A stretch of 64,000 nucleotides of DNA from RGIG4097 sp964550635. Its GTDB lineage: Bacteria > Bacillota > Clostridia > Christensenellales > CAG-917. A model generated the notes under the pieces. It was not told the DNA's origin, ran no database searches, and saw only the letters and a list, made by a program, of their open reading frames with translations. Positions within the stretch are counted from its first letter, which is position 1, and each line of letters starts with the position of its first letter. Positions 8,452 through 17,150 of the stretch are shown here, piece by piece. Position numbers and translations under genes: made by a program. The stretch covers positions 3,948 through 67,947 of the forward strand of contig CAZJZV010000008.1 of NCBI GenBank assembly GCA_964550635.1, in the 5' to 3' direction.

Positions 8452-11400
8452 TTAGTTCTCCGCCTTTCTGGTGTAGAATTCGCGTTTTTCTTTTGCGTCT
8501 TGTTCGTTCTTCGCAAAGAGAATTTGTGCCGCTTCGGGGTTTTGTTTGACGAGAGATGCGTATCTGACTTCGCCCATAAGGAAGGATTGATAATCTTCGG
8601 TGGGTTCTTTGCTGTCGAGAGTGAATGCGTTCTTGTCGGTGCCCTTAAGGTCGGGGTTGTAACGGAAGAGTTGCCAATAACCGGTGTCAACTGCTTTCTT
8701 CATTTCGAGTTGAGATTTGCTCATATTGATACCGTGGTTAATGCAAGGTGCGTACGCGATGATGATGGAAGGACCGTGATACGCTTCCGCTTCGGACATT
8801 GCTTTGACGACTTGGTTCATATCCGCGCCCATAGAAACTTGCGCGACGTAGACGTAGCCGTAGTCCATTGCGAGAAGGGCAAGGTCTTTCTTCTTGGTGC
8901 GTTTGCCGGTTGCCGCGAATTTTGCGATTGCGCCGGTAGGAGTTGACTTGCTTGCTTGACCGCCGGTGTTGGAGTAAACTTCGGTGTCGAGAACGAGAAT
9001 GTTGACGTCTTCACCGCTTGCGAGCACGTGGTCAACGCCGTTGTAACCGATATCGTACGCCCAGCCGTCGCCGCCGATAATCCATACGGATTTCTTGATG
9101 AGGCAGTCTTTACGTTTTTCGATTGCGTTGAGTTGTTCAAGGGTGATACCCGTTGCATTCTTCTTTTCTTCGTCAAGGAGTGCGAGAATTTGTGCGCTTG
9201 CCTTTTCGGAGAGAGGACCGTCGTCCTTGCCGTCGAGCCATGCGTGGAGTGCTTCTTTCATATCCGCACTGACGCTTTCGAGACCAAGGAGATTGGTGAT
9301 GATGTTTGCGAGAATGTTTCTACGTTGTTGATATGCGATATGCATGCCGTAGCCGAATTCCGCGTTGTCTTCGAACAAGGAGTTTGCCCATGCGGGACCT
9401 CTGCCTGCGTCGTTGGTGGTGTAAGGGCAGGTAGGTGCGCTTCCGCCGTAGATGGAGGAGCAACCCGTTGCGTTTGCGACGATCATTCTGTCGCCGAAGA
9501 GTTGAGTGACGAGTTTGACGTAAGGAGTCTCACCGCAACCCGCGCATGCGCCCGAGAATTCGAAGAGAGGTTTCTTGAATTGGCTACCTTTGACGGTGTC
9601 TTGTTTGACGACTGCGGAAGTTTCCTTGAGGGACGTTGCGTAATCCCAGTTTGCTTCGTCGTTTGCGATGGATTCGTCGAGAGAAACCATTGCGAGTGCT
9701 TTTTCTTTTGCGGGGCAGACCGCTACGCAGTTGTTGCAACCCGTGCAGTCGAAGGGACTGACTTGCATACGATATTCGTAACCTTTGAATCCGGTTGCGG
9801 GTTTGGTGACGAAGGATTCGGGTTTATCTGCGAGTTCTTCTGCGGTTGCAAGGACGGGACGGATAGTCGCGTGCGGGCAAACGAGAGAGCAGCGGTTGCA
9901 TTGGATGCAGTTTTCGGGGATCCATTTGGGGACGGAAACCGCGATACCGCGTTTTTCGAACTTGGTCGTGCCGGTGGGAACGATACCTGCGGGATCAAAC
10001 GCACTGACGGGGAGTTTGTCGCCTTCTTGTGCGGTGATGGGCGCGATGAAGTTCTTGAAGTATTCGTCGTCGGGGACGGGAAGAGGATCCGCACCGGTCG
10101 TGGTGGTGGTCCAGCTTTCGGGATAGTTGACTTCTTTGAGTCCGCTGATTGCATTGTCGACGCATGCGTAGTTCATTGCGACGACTGCATCGCCTTTCTT
10201 GCCGTAGGTTTTCTTGATTGCTTCCTTCATATAACGCTCTGCGTCTTCGTAAGGAATGACGTTTGCGAGCTTGAAGAACGCCGCTTGCATGACGGTGTTA
10301 ACGCCCTTGGAAGTGCCGAGATCTTGGACGACTTTGAGACCGTCGAGAGTGTAGAATTTGACGTGCTTTTGAGCGATCATATTCTTCATCTTTGCGGGGA
10401 GACGGACGTCCATTTCTTCGGGGGACCATTGGCTGTTGAGAAGGAACGTACCGCCTTCTTTGAGGTCGGAGAGCATATCGTAACGGAGAACGTAGGATGC
10501 GTTGTGGCATGCGACGAAGTCCGCTTGGTCGATGAGGTACGTGCTTCTTATGGGTTTGTCCGCAAAACGCAAGTGGGAAATGGTGATACCGCCCGACTTC
10601 TTGGAGTCGTAGGAGAAGTAACCTTGTGCGTATTTGTCGGTGTGGTCGCCGATGATCTTGATGGAGTTCTTGTTCGCGCCGACGGTGCCGTCAGAGCCGA
10701 GTCCGTAGAATTTGCAAGAAATGGTGCTCTTTTCGGATGCGTCGATCTTTTCGGTGACGTCGAGAGAAGTGAAGGATACGTCGTCGCTGATACCGACGGT
10801 GAAGTGGTTCTTCTTGTCTCCGTTCATGTTCGCGTAGATTGCGTTGATCATGGAAGGATTGAATTCCTTGCTACCAAGGCCGTAACGTCCGCAGAGAACT
10901 TCCGCTTTGAAGCCTTGTTCTTCGAGTGCCGCAACTGCGTCGAGATAGAGAGGTTCGCCAAGGGAACCGGGTTCTTTGGTACGATCGAGGACGGTGATGC
11001 ATTTCACGGTCTTGGGGATCGCGTTCACGAATGCTTCGGTGGGGAAAGGACGATACAAACGAACTTTCACAACGCCGACCTTTTCGCCTTTTGCATTGAG
11101 ATAATCAACGGTTTCTTCGCAAGCTTCCGCACCGCTCCCCATGATGACGATGACTCTGTCCGCGTCTTTTGCGCCGTAGTAGTCGACAAGGTTATATTTT
11201 CTGCCAGTGAGTTCGCCGACTTTGTCCATCATTTCTTGGACGATTGCGGGGACTGCTTCGTAATATTTGTTTGCCGCTTCTCTGTTTTGGAAGTAGATAT
11301 CGGGGTTTTGCGCAGTGCCTGCTTGGTGAGGATGTTCAGGGTTCAACGAACGTGCGCGGAATGCGTCGATTTCGTCGAAGTTGACGAGAGATTTGATCTC

Positions 11401-11964
11401 TTCGTAGTCGATAACGTCGATCTTGCTAACTTCGTGAGAAGTGCGGAATCCGTCAAAGAAGTGAATGAAAGGCACGGATGCTTTCAAAGTGGAGAGGTGT
11501 GCAACGAGAGCAAGGTCCATGACTTCTTGCACGCTGTTGGATGCGAGCATCGCAAAACCGGTTTGACGGCACGCCATAACGTCTGCGTGATCGCCGAAAA
11601 TGTTGAGTGCGTGTGCCGCGAGCGCTCTTGCCGAAACGTGGAAGACGCAGGGAAGAAGTTCGCCTGAAATCTTGTACATGTTCGGAATCATAAGGAGCAA
11701 ACCTTGGCTTGCGGTGAAGGTGGTAGTGAGTGCGCCTGCCGCGAGGGAGCCGTGCACTGCGCCTGCCGCGCCTGCTTCGGATTGCATTTCCGCGATTTTA
11801 AGAACGTTTCCGAGAATGTTCTTTCTGCCTTGTCCTGCCCAGTCGTCGCAGTTTTCTGCCATAGGAGAGGACGGAGTGATAGGGTAAATCGCCGCTACGT
11901 CCGAGAATGCGTACGCAACGTGTGCTGCGGCGGTATTACCGTCAATGGTCATTTTCTTGCTCAT
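8452..11964 (-). CDS. nifJ: pyruvate:ferredoxin (flavodoxin) oxidoreductase
   Basis: A full-length, single-chain enzyme of 1170 residues that oxidises pyruvate and CoA to acetyl-CoA and CO2 while reducing ferredoxin. Visible landmarks in order are the N-terminal pyruvate-domain motif YPITPSSPMAE (about 28-38), two 4Fe-4S motifs, CIQCNRCSLVCP and CTGCNNCVAVCP (about 685-760), and the C-terminal TPP/Mg-binding stretch GGDGWAYDIGYNGVDH with LDTEVYSNTGGQ (about 960-1000). The start at 11964 has GGAGG upstream. It has its own promoter at 12032-12060 and is followed by a strong terminator. The reduced ferredoxin it makes is the natural electron donor for the Rnf complex encoded at 44.6-49.8 kb. Confidence 0.97.
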   Translation of the reverse strand: MSKKMTIDGNTAAAHVAYAFSDVAAIYPITPSSPMAENCDDWAGQGRKNILGNVLKIAEMQSEAGAAGAVHGSLAAGALTTTFTASQGLLLMIPNMYKISGELLPCVFHVSARALAAHALNIFGDHADVMACRQTGFAMLASNSVQEVMDLALVAHLSTLKASVPFIHFFDGFRTSHEVSKIDVIDYEEIKSLVNFDEIDAFRARSLNPEHPHQAGTAQNPDIYFQNREAANKYYEAVPAIVQEMMDKVGELTGRKYNLVDYYGAKDADRVIVIMGSGAEACEETVDYLNAKGEKVGVVKVRLYRPFPTEAFVNAIPKTVKCITVLDRTKEPGSLGEPLYLDAVAALEEQGFKAEVLCGRYGLGSKEFNPSMINAIYANMNGDKKNHFTVGISDDVSFTSLDVTEKIDASEKSTISCKFYGLGSDGTVGANKNSIKIIGDHTDKYAQGYFSYDSKKSGGITISHLRFADKPIRSTYLIDQADFVACHNASYVLRYDMLSDLKEGGTFLLNSQWSPEEMDVRLPAKMKNMIAQKHVKFYTLDGLKVVQDLGTSKGVNTVMQAAFFKLANVIPYEDAERYMKEAIKKTYGKKGDAVVAMNYACVDNAISGLKEVNYPESWTTTTTGADPLPVPDDEYFKNFIAPITAQEGDKLPVSAFDPAGIVPTGTTKFEKRGIAVSVPKWIPENCIQCNRCSLVCPHATIRPVLATAEELADKPESFVTKPATGFKGYEYRMQVSPFDCTGCNNCVAVCPAKEKALAMVSLDESIANDEANWDYATSLKETSAVVKQDTVKGSQFKKPLFEFSGACAGCGETPYVKLVTQLFGDRMIVANATGCSSIYGGSAPTCPYTTNDAGRGPAWANSLFEDNAEFGYGMHIAYQQRRNILANIITNLLGLESVSADMKEALHAWLDGKDDGPLSEKASAQILALLDEEKKNATGITLEQLNAIEKRKDCLIKKSVWIIGGDGWAYDIGYNGVDHVLASGEDVNILVLDTEVYSNTGGQASKSTPTGAIAKFAATGKRTKKKDLALLAMDYGYVYVAQVSMGADMNQVVKAMSEAEAYHGPSIIIAYAPCINHGINMSKSQLEMKKAVDTGYWQLFRYNPDLKGTDKNAFTLDSKEPTEDYQSFLMGEVRYASLVKQNPEAAQILFAKNEQDAKEKREFYTRKAEN

Positions 11965-12031
11965 TGAGTGTGCCTCCATTTATTTTTACAATTATTTTTT
12001 CGTACTCACCCGCGTGTGCGAGTTTATAAAG

Positions 12032-12060
12032 ATTATAATCATATAAACATTTTAAGTCAA
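12032..12060 (-). promoter_or_regulatory. promoter of nifJ
   Basis: TTGACT (12055-12060), 17-base spacer, TATAAT (12032-12037) on the minus strand. The leader of about 60 bases has only a weak five-base-pair hairpin near 12003-12020. The remaining intergenic sequence 11965-12288 holds this promoter, the MarR terminator and nothing else that I recognise. Confidence 0.8.
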
Positions 12061-12158
12061 GAAAAAAAGCAATAATAGGAATTTGGCACTTTCAAAATTG
12101 CCGAAATTCCGTCTGAAGAGAGAAATGAAATTTGAGCGAAAACCGCTCGATAATCGCA

Positions 12159-12186
12159 AACAAAAAACCGCCGTTTCAGGCGGTTG
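12159..12186 (-). terminator. intrinsic terminator of the MarR gene
   Basis: AACCGCC / GGCGGTT stem with a six-base loop (12166-12185), followed on the minus strand by a T-run. Confidence 0.75.
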
Positions 12187-12288
12187 ATGCGTTGTTTTCG
12201 TTGTTCGTTTCAACAAGTTTCAAATTGCATATTTTGTCAAAACAAACCGTTTATCTTGTCGTTTCTCGACGATAAAACCAAGATTTCG

Positions 12289-12729
12289 TCAAATCGTGAT
12301 ATTCAGATTTCTCATCATCATATCGAGAAGTGCGCTCAAAAGTTCGAGTTCGTTTTCTTCAAAATTTGCAAAGGCGGTTGCGAAAAATCTTCTCACCGCT
12401 TCGTCGATAAGTCCGGCGATTTTTTCACCCTCTTCGGTGAGTGTAAGACGTTGTTCGCGCTTGTCGTCTTCGGACACCGTCACGGTGATATATTTGCGTT
12501 CTTTCAAAAACTTCACACTGCGCGATACGAGTGCTTTGCTCACGTCCGCATTCACCGCGATTTCGCTCGCCGTGACAGAGCCTTTTTCAAGTGAGCTTAA
12601 AACGACTATCTCGTTGGGGGATAGTTCGTAGTCCGCAAGGGCGTTCATTTGAAAGTCCGTGTAGGATTTTTCGAGTTTGCGATAGGCGCTGAAATAGTAT
12701 GCAGCGTGTTTTATATCCATGATTTCCAT
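12289..12729 (-). CDS. MarR-family transcriptional regulator
   Basis: A 146-residue winged-helix protein of typical MarR length. The helix-turn-helix lies at about residues 53-75 (ASEIAVNADVSKALVSRSVKF) and the wing follows with SEDDKREQRLTLTEEG, the standard DxRxxxLxLT signature. N- and C-terminal helices form the dimer. The ATG at 12729 is exactly six bases past a TATACT box, so the message should be leaderless. Upstream are a perfect TAGTTAACTA palindrome (12771-12780) and several TTAACTAAATTAA-like words that overlap the promoter and are good candidates for autoregulatory operators. It is the only gene of its transcript, so targets other than itself are unknown. Confidence 0.88.
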   Translation of the reverse strand: MEIMDIKHAAYYFSAYRKLEKSYTDFQMNALADYELSPNEIVVLSSLEKGSVTASEIAVNADVSKALVSRSVKFLKERKYITVTVSEDDKREQRLTLTEEGEKIAGLIDEAVRRFFATAFANFEENELELLSALLDMMMRNLNITI

Positions 12730-12735
12730 GCGATT

Positions 12736-12764
12736 AGTATACTAAATTAACTAATGAATGTCAA
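12736..12764 (-). promoter_or_regulatory. consensus leaderless promoter of the MarR gene
   Basis: TTGACA (12759-12764), 17-base spacer, TATACT (12736-12741) on the minus strand, then six bases to the ATG at 12729. Flanking AT-rich palindromic words (for example 12771-12780) are likely MarR sites. Confidence 0.85.
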
Positions 12765-12853
12765 TATAAATAGTTAACTAAATTAATTTTTAACAATTCA
12801 ACTTTTATTTTGCTCGAAAAAGCGATTATTTTCGTTCTTTTTGCATAAAATCC

Positions 12854-12883
12854 TTGACGAGAGAAGTCGCGCGGTGCTATAAC
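12854..12883 (+). promoter_or_regulatory. promoter of the 12908 gene
   Basis: TTGACG (12854-12859), 18-base spacer, TATAAC (12878-12883). Confidence 0.6.
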
Positions 12884-12907
12884 GGTTTCATCAAAAAGAG
12901 GTGTAAT

Positions 12908-13201
12908 ATGAAAGAATTTTTGGCAAACTATATCAAAACTTACGAGAACCTTGAAAAATGGATAAAGATAGTTTTTTGTCTTCTTTGGGACATCCCCGCA
13001 AATCTCTATCGTTTTGCAAAGAGTGCGCAAAAAGACGACCTTCTCGGAATGGTCATCGCAGTGTTGCTCGGCATCTTCGGCGGATGGGTACTTTTCGTCA
13101 TCGACTTGCTCTGCCTTGTCTTCAAAGACAAAATCTTCTGGCTCGACGACTTCTCGGACAACTCCACCAACAACAACTCCGACCAAACCCCCAACGCCTA
13201 A
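12908..13201 (+). CDS. small membrane protein, unknown function
   Basis: A 97-residue protein with a hydrophobic segment at about residues 18-32 and a longer one at about 51-76, and an Asn/Asp/Ser-rich C-terminal tail. The start at 12908 has GAGGTG upstream and is preceded by its own promoter. Small proteins of this layout, with a KxxK(W)xKI motif before the first helix, are common and uncharacterised in Clostridia. It is monocistronic, ending at a hairpin shared with the convergent lipoprotein gene. Confidence 0.6.
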   Translation: MKEFLANYIKTYENLEKWIKIVFCLLWDIPANLYRFAKSAQKDDLLGMVIAVLLGIFGGWVLFVIDLLCLVFKDKIFWLDDFSDNSTNNNSDQTPNA

Positions 13202-13226
13202 TCGGCTTATCATCAAATCCAAAAAA

Positions 13227-13260
13227 TAAAAAACGAGGCGATTGCCCCGTTTTTATTTTT
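13227..13260. terminator. bidirectional terminator between convergent genes
   Basis: Imperfect stem AACG-A-GGC / GCC-C-CGTT around GATT, followed by T-runs on both strands. Confidence 0.65.
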
Positions 13261-13271
13261 GTCGGTAACGT

Positions 13272-14046
13272 TTATTCTTCGTCGTCGTATTCGTGAAATT
13301 CTTCGTAGTAACCAAAGTTATCGTTTACTTTGACAACGGTTTCGTTCTCCGAAAGGTCGCCGATGTTGTCGTATTGTTCTTTGAACCACGCAATATCTTT
13401 TTCGGTCGCATCGTCGGTAAGGTAGTTAAAACCGCGAGAGTAGTATACAGAATCATTTGGATGAATGCTTGAAGACGAATATATCCTGCCCTTTGAAAAG
13501 ACGCAAGAAACGTATCCCATGCTGCCGATTGAGTCTTCGGATAGCAATTGCGTTACGTGATACTTGTAGCGGTCGATTACGTATGAGGGAAGAAGATCGT
13601 TGATTTTGTTTTCGTAGTTTTTGATGGTTTCATAGTATGAACCGTTACCGCTATCCCAAATCACGATATTATTGTTTTGGAAAATAGTTCCTTTTTCGCC
13701 TCCGCTTATGTACTCTTTGAGAGAAGGAATTGCGGATTCTGCTTCTTCCGCGTTGTCGTAACAGACGAGATAAAGTCCTTGGTAAGCACCATTGAGATAT
13801 CCGCCACTTGCAAGCAACCAATTATACATTGGAACAAGGTCCGCGTCATCTTCCGGCAACTCAAAGTTCATTTGATAGTCGTCGCCGTCGGCAATTTCGT
13901 CGGTGTGGTCGATGACGTAGGATGCGAGTCTGCCCGCGAAATCTTCGAGATTTGCTTTGTCGGCAGTGGTGTTGTCGTTGTTTTTGTCGTCGCAGGCGCA
14001 CAGGCAGAGAGCGGAGAGTGCCAATACGAGTTGCTTTTTGTTTCAT
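13272..14046 (-). pseudogene. lipoprotein gene with a one-base frameshift at its start
   Basis: The open frame of about 250 codons encodes an acidic secreted protein whose beginning reads LVLALSALCLCAC, an ideal lipoprotein signal ending in the lipobox cysteine. However, the only ATG with a ribosome binding site (AGGAGG, ATG at 14044-14046) is out of frame with it by one base. Removing a single A from the GAAAC just after the ATG restores M-N-K-K-Q-L-V-L-A and joins the start to the signal peptide. So the gene is either frameshifted, phase-variable, or affected by a sequencing error; translation from the TTG at 14022-14024 would lack a nearby ribosome binding site. The mature domain has no family that I recognise. 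No other gene shares its transcript. Confidence 0.7.
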
Positions 14047-14119
14047 TGTTGTTTCCTCCTATATGGTGATTGCGACAGAATACAAATATAAAAATATAAC
14101 AAGTGCATTCTGCCAATTT

Positions 14120-14222
14120 TTGCCACAAAATTGAATACTCTCGAAGAGAATACCTATGCAGAAATGCACCTGTTACCGAAAGGAAATAGGCATTCTCCGT
14201 CAAATATTCAATTTTGTGGCAA
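14120..14222. ncRNA. 103-bp self-complementary element, candidate structured RNA or MITE
   Basis: The ends 14120-14137 and 14205-14222 are perfect 18-bp inverted repeats (TTGCCACAAAATTGAATA and its complement). Inside lies a second stem, GAGAAT-A-CCTAT pairing with ATAGG-C-ATTCTC, and inside that two tiny hairpins closed by GAAA loops on the plus strand (GCA-GAAA-TGC and CC-GAAA-GG). GNRA-type loops point to the plus strand as the RNA sense. On the minus strand it would lie in the upstream region of the frameshifted lipoprotein gene. A small non-autonomous mobile element is the main alternative. Confidence 0.45.
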
Positions 14223-14632
14223 GGATATGATATACCAAAAGCGGGCGGGTGTCAAGTTGGCGGGAAACAAGGGTGGTAAGGTATGCGGATAGGCATATGA
14301 TATGCGGGTGGTTTTTGGGAAAAGGACGGACGGTAGAAAACGATAGGGCAAGGTGCGCGGATGCGGTTTTTGGATTGAGCGACGGTTGCCGAGCGGGATA
14401 AACTCCCTGATAAAAGGACGGGTGCGCAAGTGCGCATACGTTGGGGAATTTCAAAATGCCGTATGGTCGGATTGGAATATATGGAAAGCGGGGGATTGAT
14501 ATATGAAAAAACGAGCATATGACGAAAACACACGTGGTGAGATTTGCATACGTTGAAACGGCAGAGAGCGGACAGATTGCCATATATGAAAACGGGTGCG
14601 CGCGGGGTATTCGCATATGGTGAAATGAGAAA
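14223..14632. other. gene-free purine-rich stretch with recurring CATATG-like words
   Basis: No convincing gene on either strand. The plus strand is rich in G and A, and degenerate words such as GCATATG, GCATACGTTG and ATATATGRAAA recur every 20-35 bases. I see no known element in it. Confidence 0.4.
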
Positions 14633-14664
14633 AAGAACACCCGACTTGCGGGTGCTCTTTTTTA
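14633..14664. terminator. intrinsic terminator-like hairpin
   Basis: CACCCG / CGGGTG stem with an outer AAGA / TCTT extension and T-runs on both strands. It could end transcription of the unexplained stretch to its left or of the M23 gene to its right. The 185 bases between it and 14851 hold no gene that I trust. Confidence 0.6.
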
Positions 14665-14850
14665 AGGGGAGATTATGTTTTTCGTTGGTACGAAAAGTGA
14701 TTTTTGTGTTCGGTTGGTTTGTCTTTTCACCGCCGTTTTTATCTCTGCAATGGTGCGATTTGTCAAAACTCCAACGTTTGATTATCATTGCGATATTGTT
14801 TCAATGCGGCGTTTATCTTGCGATAATGCTATGATAAACTGTGTGTTTTG

Positions 14851-15522
14851 CTATTTATCGTTCATCACGATGACAGACAAGGGGTTGACGTCTTTGCCGT
14901 TTTTGCTCATCTCGAAGTGCAGGTGATTGCCGTCAAGACTCTCTTTTGCCATGCTCGTTGAGATAGAACCGATTTGTTGTCCTTTGGCCACTTTGTCCCC
15001 TTTCTTTACGTTCACGTTTTCGGACAGGGAATAGTAGCGCGACTCGTAGTTTTCCGCATGGGTGACGATAATATAGTGTCCGTCGAGAGCATCGTAGCCG
15101 ACTTCTTTAACCGTGCCGTCCGCGACCGAAAGCACTTTGCCGTCTGCGGGCGCGAAGTCCATTCCGAGATGAGTGGAATACTGTCCGAGAGTGGCATTCC
15201 AAGCAAGTGCGGTTTCACTGTAATCAAGGGTTGAAGTGCAGTTTGCGGGTGCGCAGAAAGTCAGGGGCTCGACGGTGGGGACTACGTCGTCGGGTTTGAT
15301 GACGGGCGTATCGTCCTGTTTGTCGTCGGGCCTGACGACGGGTTCGTCTTGCACGTTGTCGGGTGCGGTGATTGTGGGCGTTACTTCGCCGCCGAAATTG
15401 CCCGTCGCCGCCAGTGCAATAACCGTTGCAACCGACGCGATCGTGAGCAAAATCATTAGATACATTGCATTTCTTTTCATAAAGCCACCGAATCGTTTGG
15501 CAGCAACTGTCATTTTACTCAT
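14851..15522 (-). CDS. membrane-anchored M23 (LytM) peptidase, SpoIIQ-like
   Basis: A 223-residue protein: a short basic N-terminus, one transmembrane helix at about residues 20-40, a Pro/Asp-rich linker with repeated PDD(K/V) words (about 48-85), then an M23 metallopeptidase domain. The zinc ligands are present: HLGMD (His and Asp, about 118-122) and HLHFE near the C-terminus (about 203-207). M23 enzymes cut peptidoglycan cross-links; SpoIIQ, the forespore channel protein, has the same single-helix plus LytM layout. Assignment to SpoIIQ is inference. The start at 15522 has GGAGG upstream and the promoter at 15566-15594. It is divergent from the acyl-CoA ligase. Confidence 0.8.
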   Translation of the reverse strand: MSKMTVAAKRFGGFMKRNAMYLMILLTIASVATVIALAATGNFGGEVTPTITAPDNVQDEPVVRPDDKQDDTPVIKPDDVVPTVEPLTFCAPANCTSTLDYSETALAWNATLGQYSTHLGMDFAPADGKVLSVADGTVKEVGYDALDGHYIIVTHAENYESRYYSLSENVNVKKGDKVAKGQQIGSISTSMAKESLDGNHLHFEMSKNGKDVNPLSVIVMNDK

Positions 15523-15565
15523 TGTGTTACCTCCGTTGGCTGAATTATTGACAGCAATTCGGCGG

Positions 15566-15594
15566 ATTATACACAAATAAAAAAAATTTCACAA
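15566..15594 (-). promoter_or_regulatory. promoter of the M23 peptidase gene
   Basis: TTGTGA (15589-15594), 17-base spacer, TATAAT (15566-15571) on the minus strand. Confidence 0.7.
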
Positions 15595-15610
15595 TTATTT
15601 CGTTTCTCTG

Positions 15611-15638
15611 TTGACGGCGGTCGATTTAGATTTATAAT
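15611..15638 (+). promoter_or_regulatory. leaderless promoter of the acyl-CoA ligase gene
   Basis: TTGACG (15611-15616), 16-base spacer, TATAAT (15633-15638), then exactly six bases to the ATG at 15645. No Shine-Dalgarno is present. Confidence 0.75.
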
Positions 15639-15644
15639 TACAGT

Positions 15645-17123
15645 ATGGACTACAACAAGAGTATGTATGCGTATATGCGCGCGTACCGCGAGAAAAACGA
15701 CGAAATCGCAGTCGTCCGCGGTCGTAGAAAAACAAGCTTTTCCGCTCTCGACAAGGAAATCAGACGAGTTGCGGGCGGTTTGTATCGCTTGGGCGTGAGA
15801 AAAGGGGACGTGGTTATGTGCGCTCTCCCGAATATCGAACAAGCGGTTTCTTTGTTGTACGCAACGTCCTTGCTCGGCGGGATTTTTTCGCCTGTGCACC
15901 CCCTTCTTGCAAAAGCGGAATTTGAAAAGGAAGTCGAATTGCAACGCCCGAAAGTGCTTGTCGTGTCAGACGTAAGCATTGATTTTGCCACTCTTTCACG
16001 CGGCGCGAAAATCGTGTATTGTCCCTATTGGGCGCACGTATACGTCGGGTTGCCGTACTCCTTGAAATTTGAAGAATACAAGGGCGGTGGGGATATTCCC
16101 GCACTGTATATGCACTCGGGCGGTACGTCGGGCGCACCCAAAACGGTGGTGTTTTCCGCGTACTCCGCAAATGCGCTCGTGCATAATCTGCTCTCGTCCA
16201 TACCGTATGATTTTTCGGATAAGGACGGTATGCTCGTCACCCTTCCGCTATTCCACGGATTCGGACTTATCGTCGGGGTGCATGCGTCCCTTTGCACGAA
16301 TATGAAAGCGGTGCTCGTGCCGAAATTCAGTGGGGAGCGCGCGCTCAAAGCAATCGTCCGCAACCGCGTTACGACTATGATTGCCGTGCCGAGAATGATA
16401 AGAAAATTGCTCGATACGGACGGATTTTCGGGTGAAAACGTCCGCACGCTTGAAAACGTATACATCGGCGGGGACGCTCTCGATAGGTCTCTTGCGAAGG
16501 AATTCAACGATAGAATGAAAGACGCGGGGGCAGGGGCGGTCGCGCAACAGGGCTACGGACTCACCGAAATGGGTAGCGTATGCGTGTTGAGTCCCAAAAA
16601 CTGCGATGAAAATTCCGTCGGTTGCGCAATATCGGGGGTTGATACCGCACTTGTTTACGACGAAGAAGCGGACGGATACGAATTGTATCTGTCGTCCGAT
16701 CAGATGATGAGCGGGTATCTTTCAGCGGATGGCAAACTCGAAAGCGGATGCGTGGATATGGACGGCGGTAAGTGGCTTCCCACAGGGGATTTATTCGAGA
16801 AAAAAGGGGAGTATCTCTACTATATCGGCAGAAAAAAACGACTTATTAAGATTTCCGGGATGAACGTTTTCCCGAGCGAAATCGAAAGAATCGCAGGTGA
16901 ATTTGACTTCGTGCGCGCGGCGGCGGCTTTCCCTATCAAAATCAATAATAAGACGTATATAAAACTCCTAATCGAAGGAGATGCAAGCGAAGTTCAACTC
17001 GAAAAGGTCAAAAAAGAGATAGAAAAACGACTGTCGCATTGGCATCGTCCCGAAGTTGTGGAGTGCGTTAAATCGCTTCCGCGGACGAATATCGGCAAGA
17101 TCGATTTCAAAAATCTGAAATAA
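15645..17123 (+). CDS. AMP-dependent acyl-CoA synthetase/ligase
   Basis: A 492-residue member of the ANL adenylate-forming superfamily. The P-loop-like motif HSGGTSGAPK is at about residues 165-174, the YGLTE motif at about 305, the TGD aspartate at about 386, GRKKRLIKISGMNVFP at about 399-414, and the catalytic lysine of the C-terminal lid is in NIGKIDFK at the very end. The enzyme activates a carboxylic acid as acyl-AMP and transfers it to a thiol, normally CoA. No other biosynthetic gene is adjacent, so the acid is unknown. It is transcribed alone and probably leaderless. Confidence 0.88.
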   Translation: MDYNKSMYAYMRAYREKNDEIAVVRGRRKTSFSALDKEIRRVAGGLYRLGVRKGDVVMCALPNIEQAVSLLYATSLLGGIFSPVHPLLAKAEFEKEVELQRPKVLVVSDVSIDFATLSRGAKIVYCPYWAHVYVGLPYSLKFEEYKGGGDIPALYMHSGGTSGAPKTVVFSAYSANALVHNLLSSIPYDFSDKDGMLVTLPLFHGFGLIVGVHASLCTNMKAVLVPKFSGERALKAIVRNRVTTMIAVPRMIRKLLDTDGFSGENVRTLENVYIGGDALDRSLAKEFNDRMKDAGAGAVAQQGYGLTEMGSVCVLSPKNCDENSVGCAISGVDTALVYDEEADGYELYLSSDQMMSGYLSADGKLESGCVDMDGGKWLPTGDLFEKKGEYLYYIGRKKRLIKISGMNVFPSEIERIAGEFDFVRAAAAFPIKINNKTYIKLLIEGDASEVQLEKVKKEIEKRLSHWHRPEVVECVKSLPRTNIGKIDFKNLK

Positions 17124-17150
17124 AAACGCGCAATACGGCGCGTTTTTCTT
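17122..17150. terminator. bidirectional terminator between acyl-CoA ligase and spoVG
   Basis: CGCGC / GCGCG stem extended by A/T pairs, flanked by A-run and T-run; the two convergent genes end on either side. Confidence 0.8.

Noticed and set aside
8956..11667. A 903-codon open frame on the plus strand opposite nifJ
   Set aside because: It lies entirely antisense to a certain gene; its Cys/Val/Phe-rich protein has no motif. It exists because nifJ rarely uses codons that make stops on the other strand.
14252..14788. A 178-codon minus-strand frame in the gene-free region
   Set aside because: It runs through a terminator hairpin, is rich in Pro, His, Tyr and Ser in a random manner, and lacks a ribosome binding site.
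14675..14926. An 83-codon plus-strand frame with a GGGGAG site before its ATG
   Set aside because: It overlaps the end of the M23 gene in antisense and the sequence has no recognisable feature; the ribosome binding site alone is not enough.
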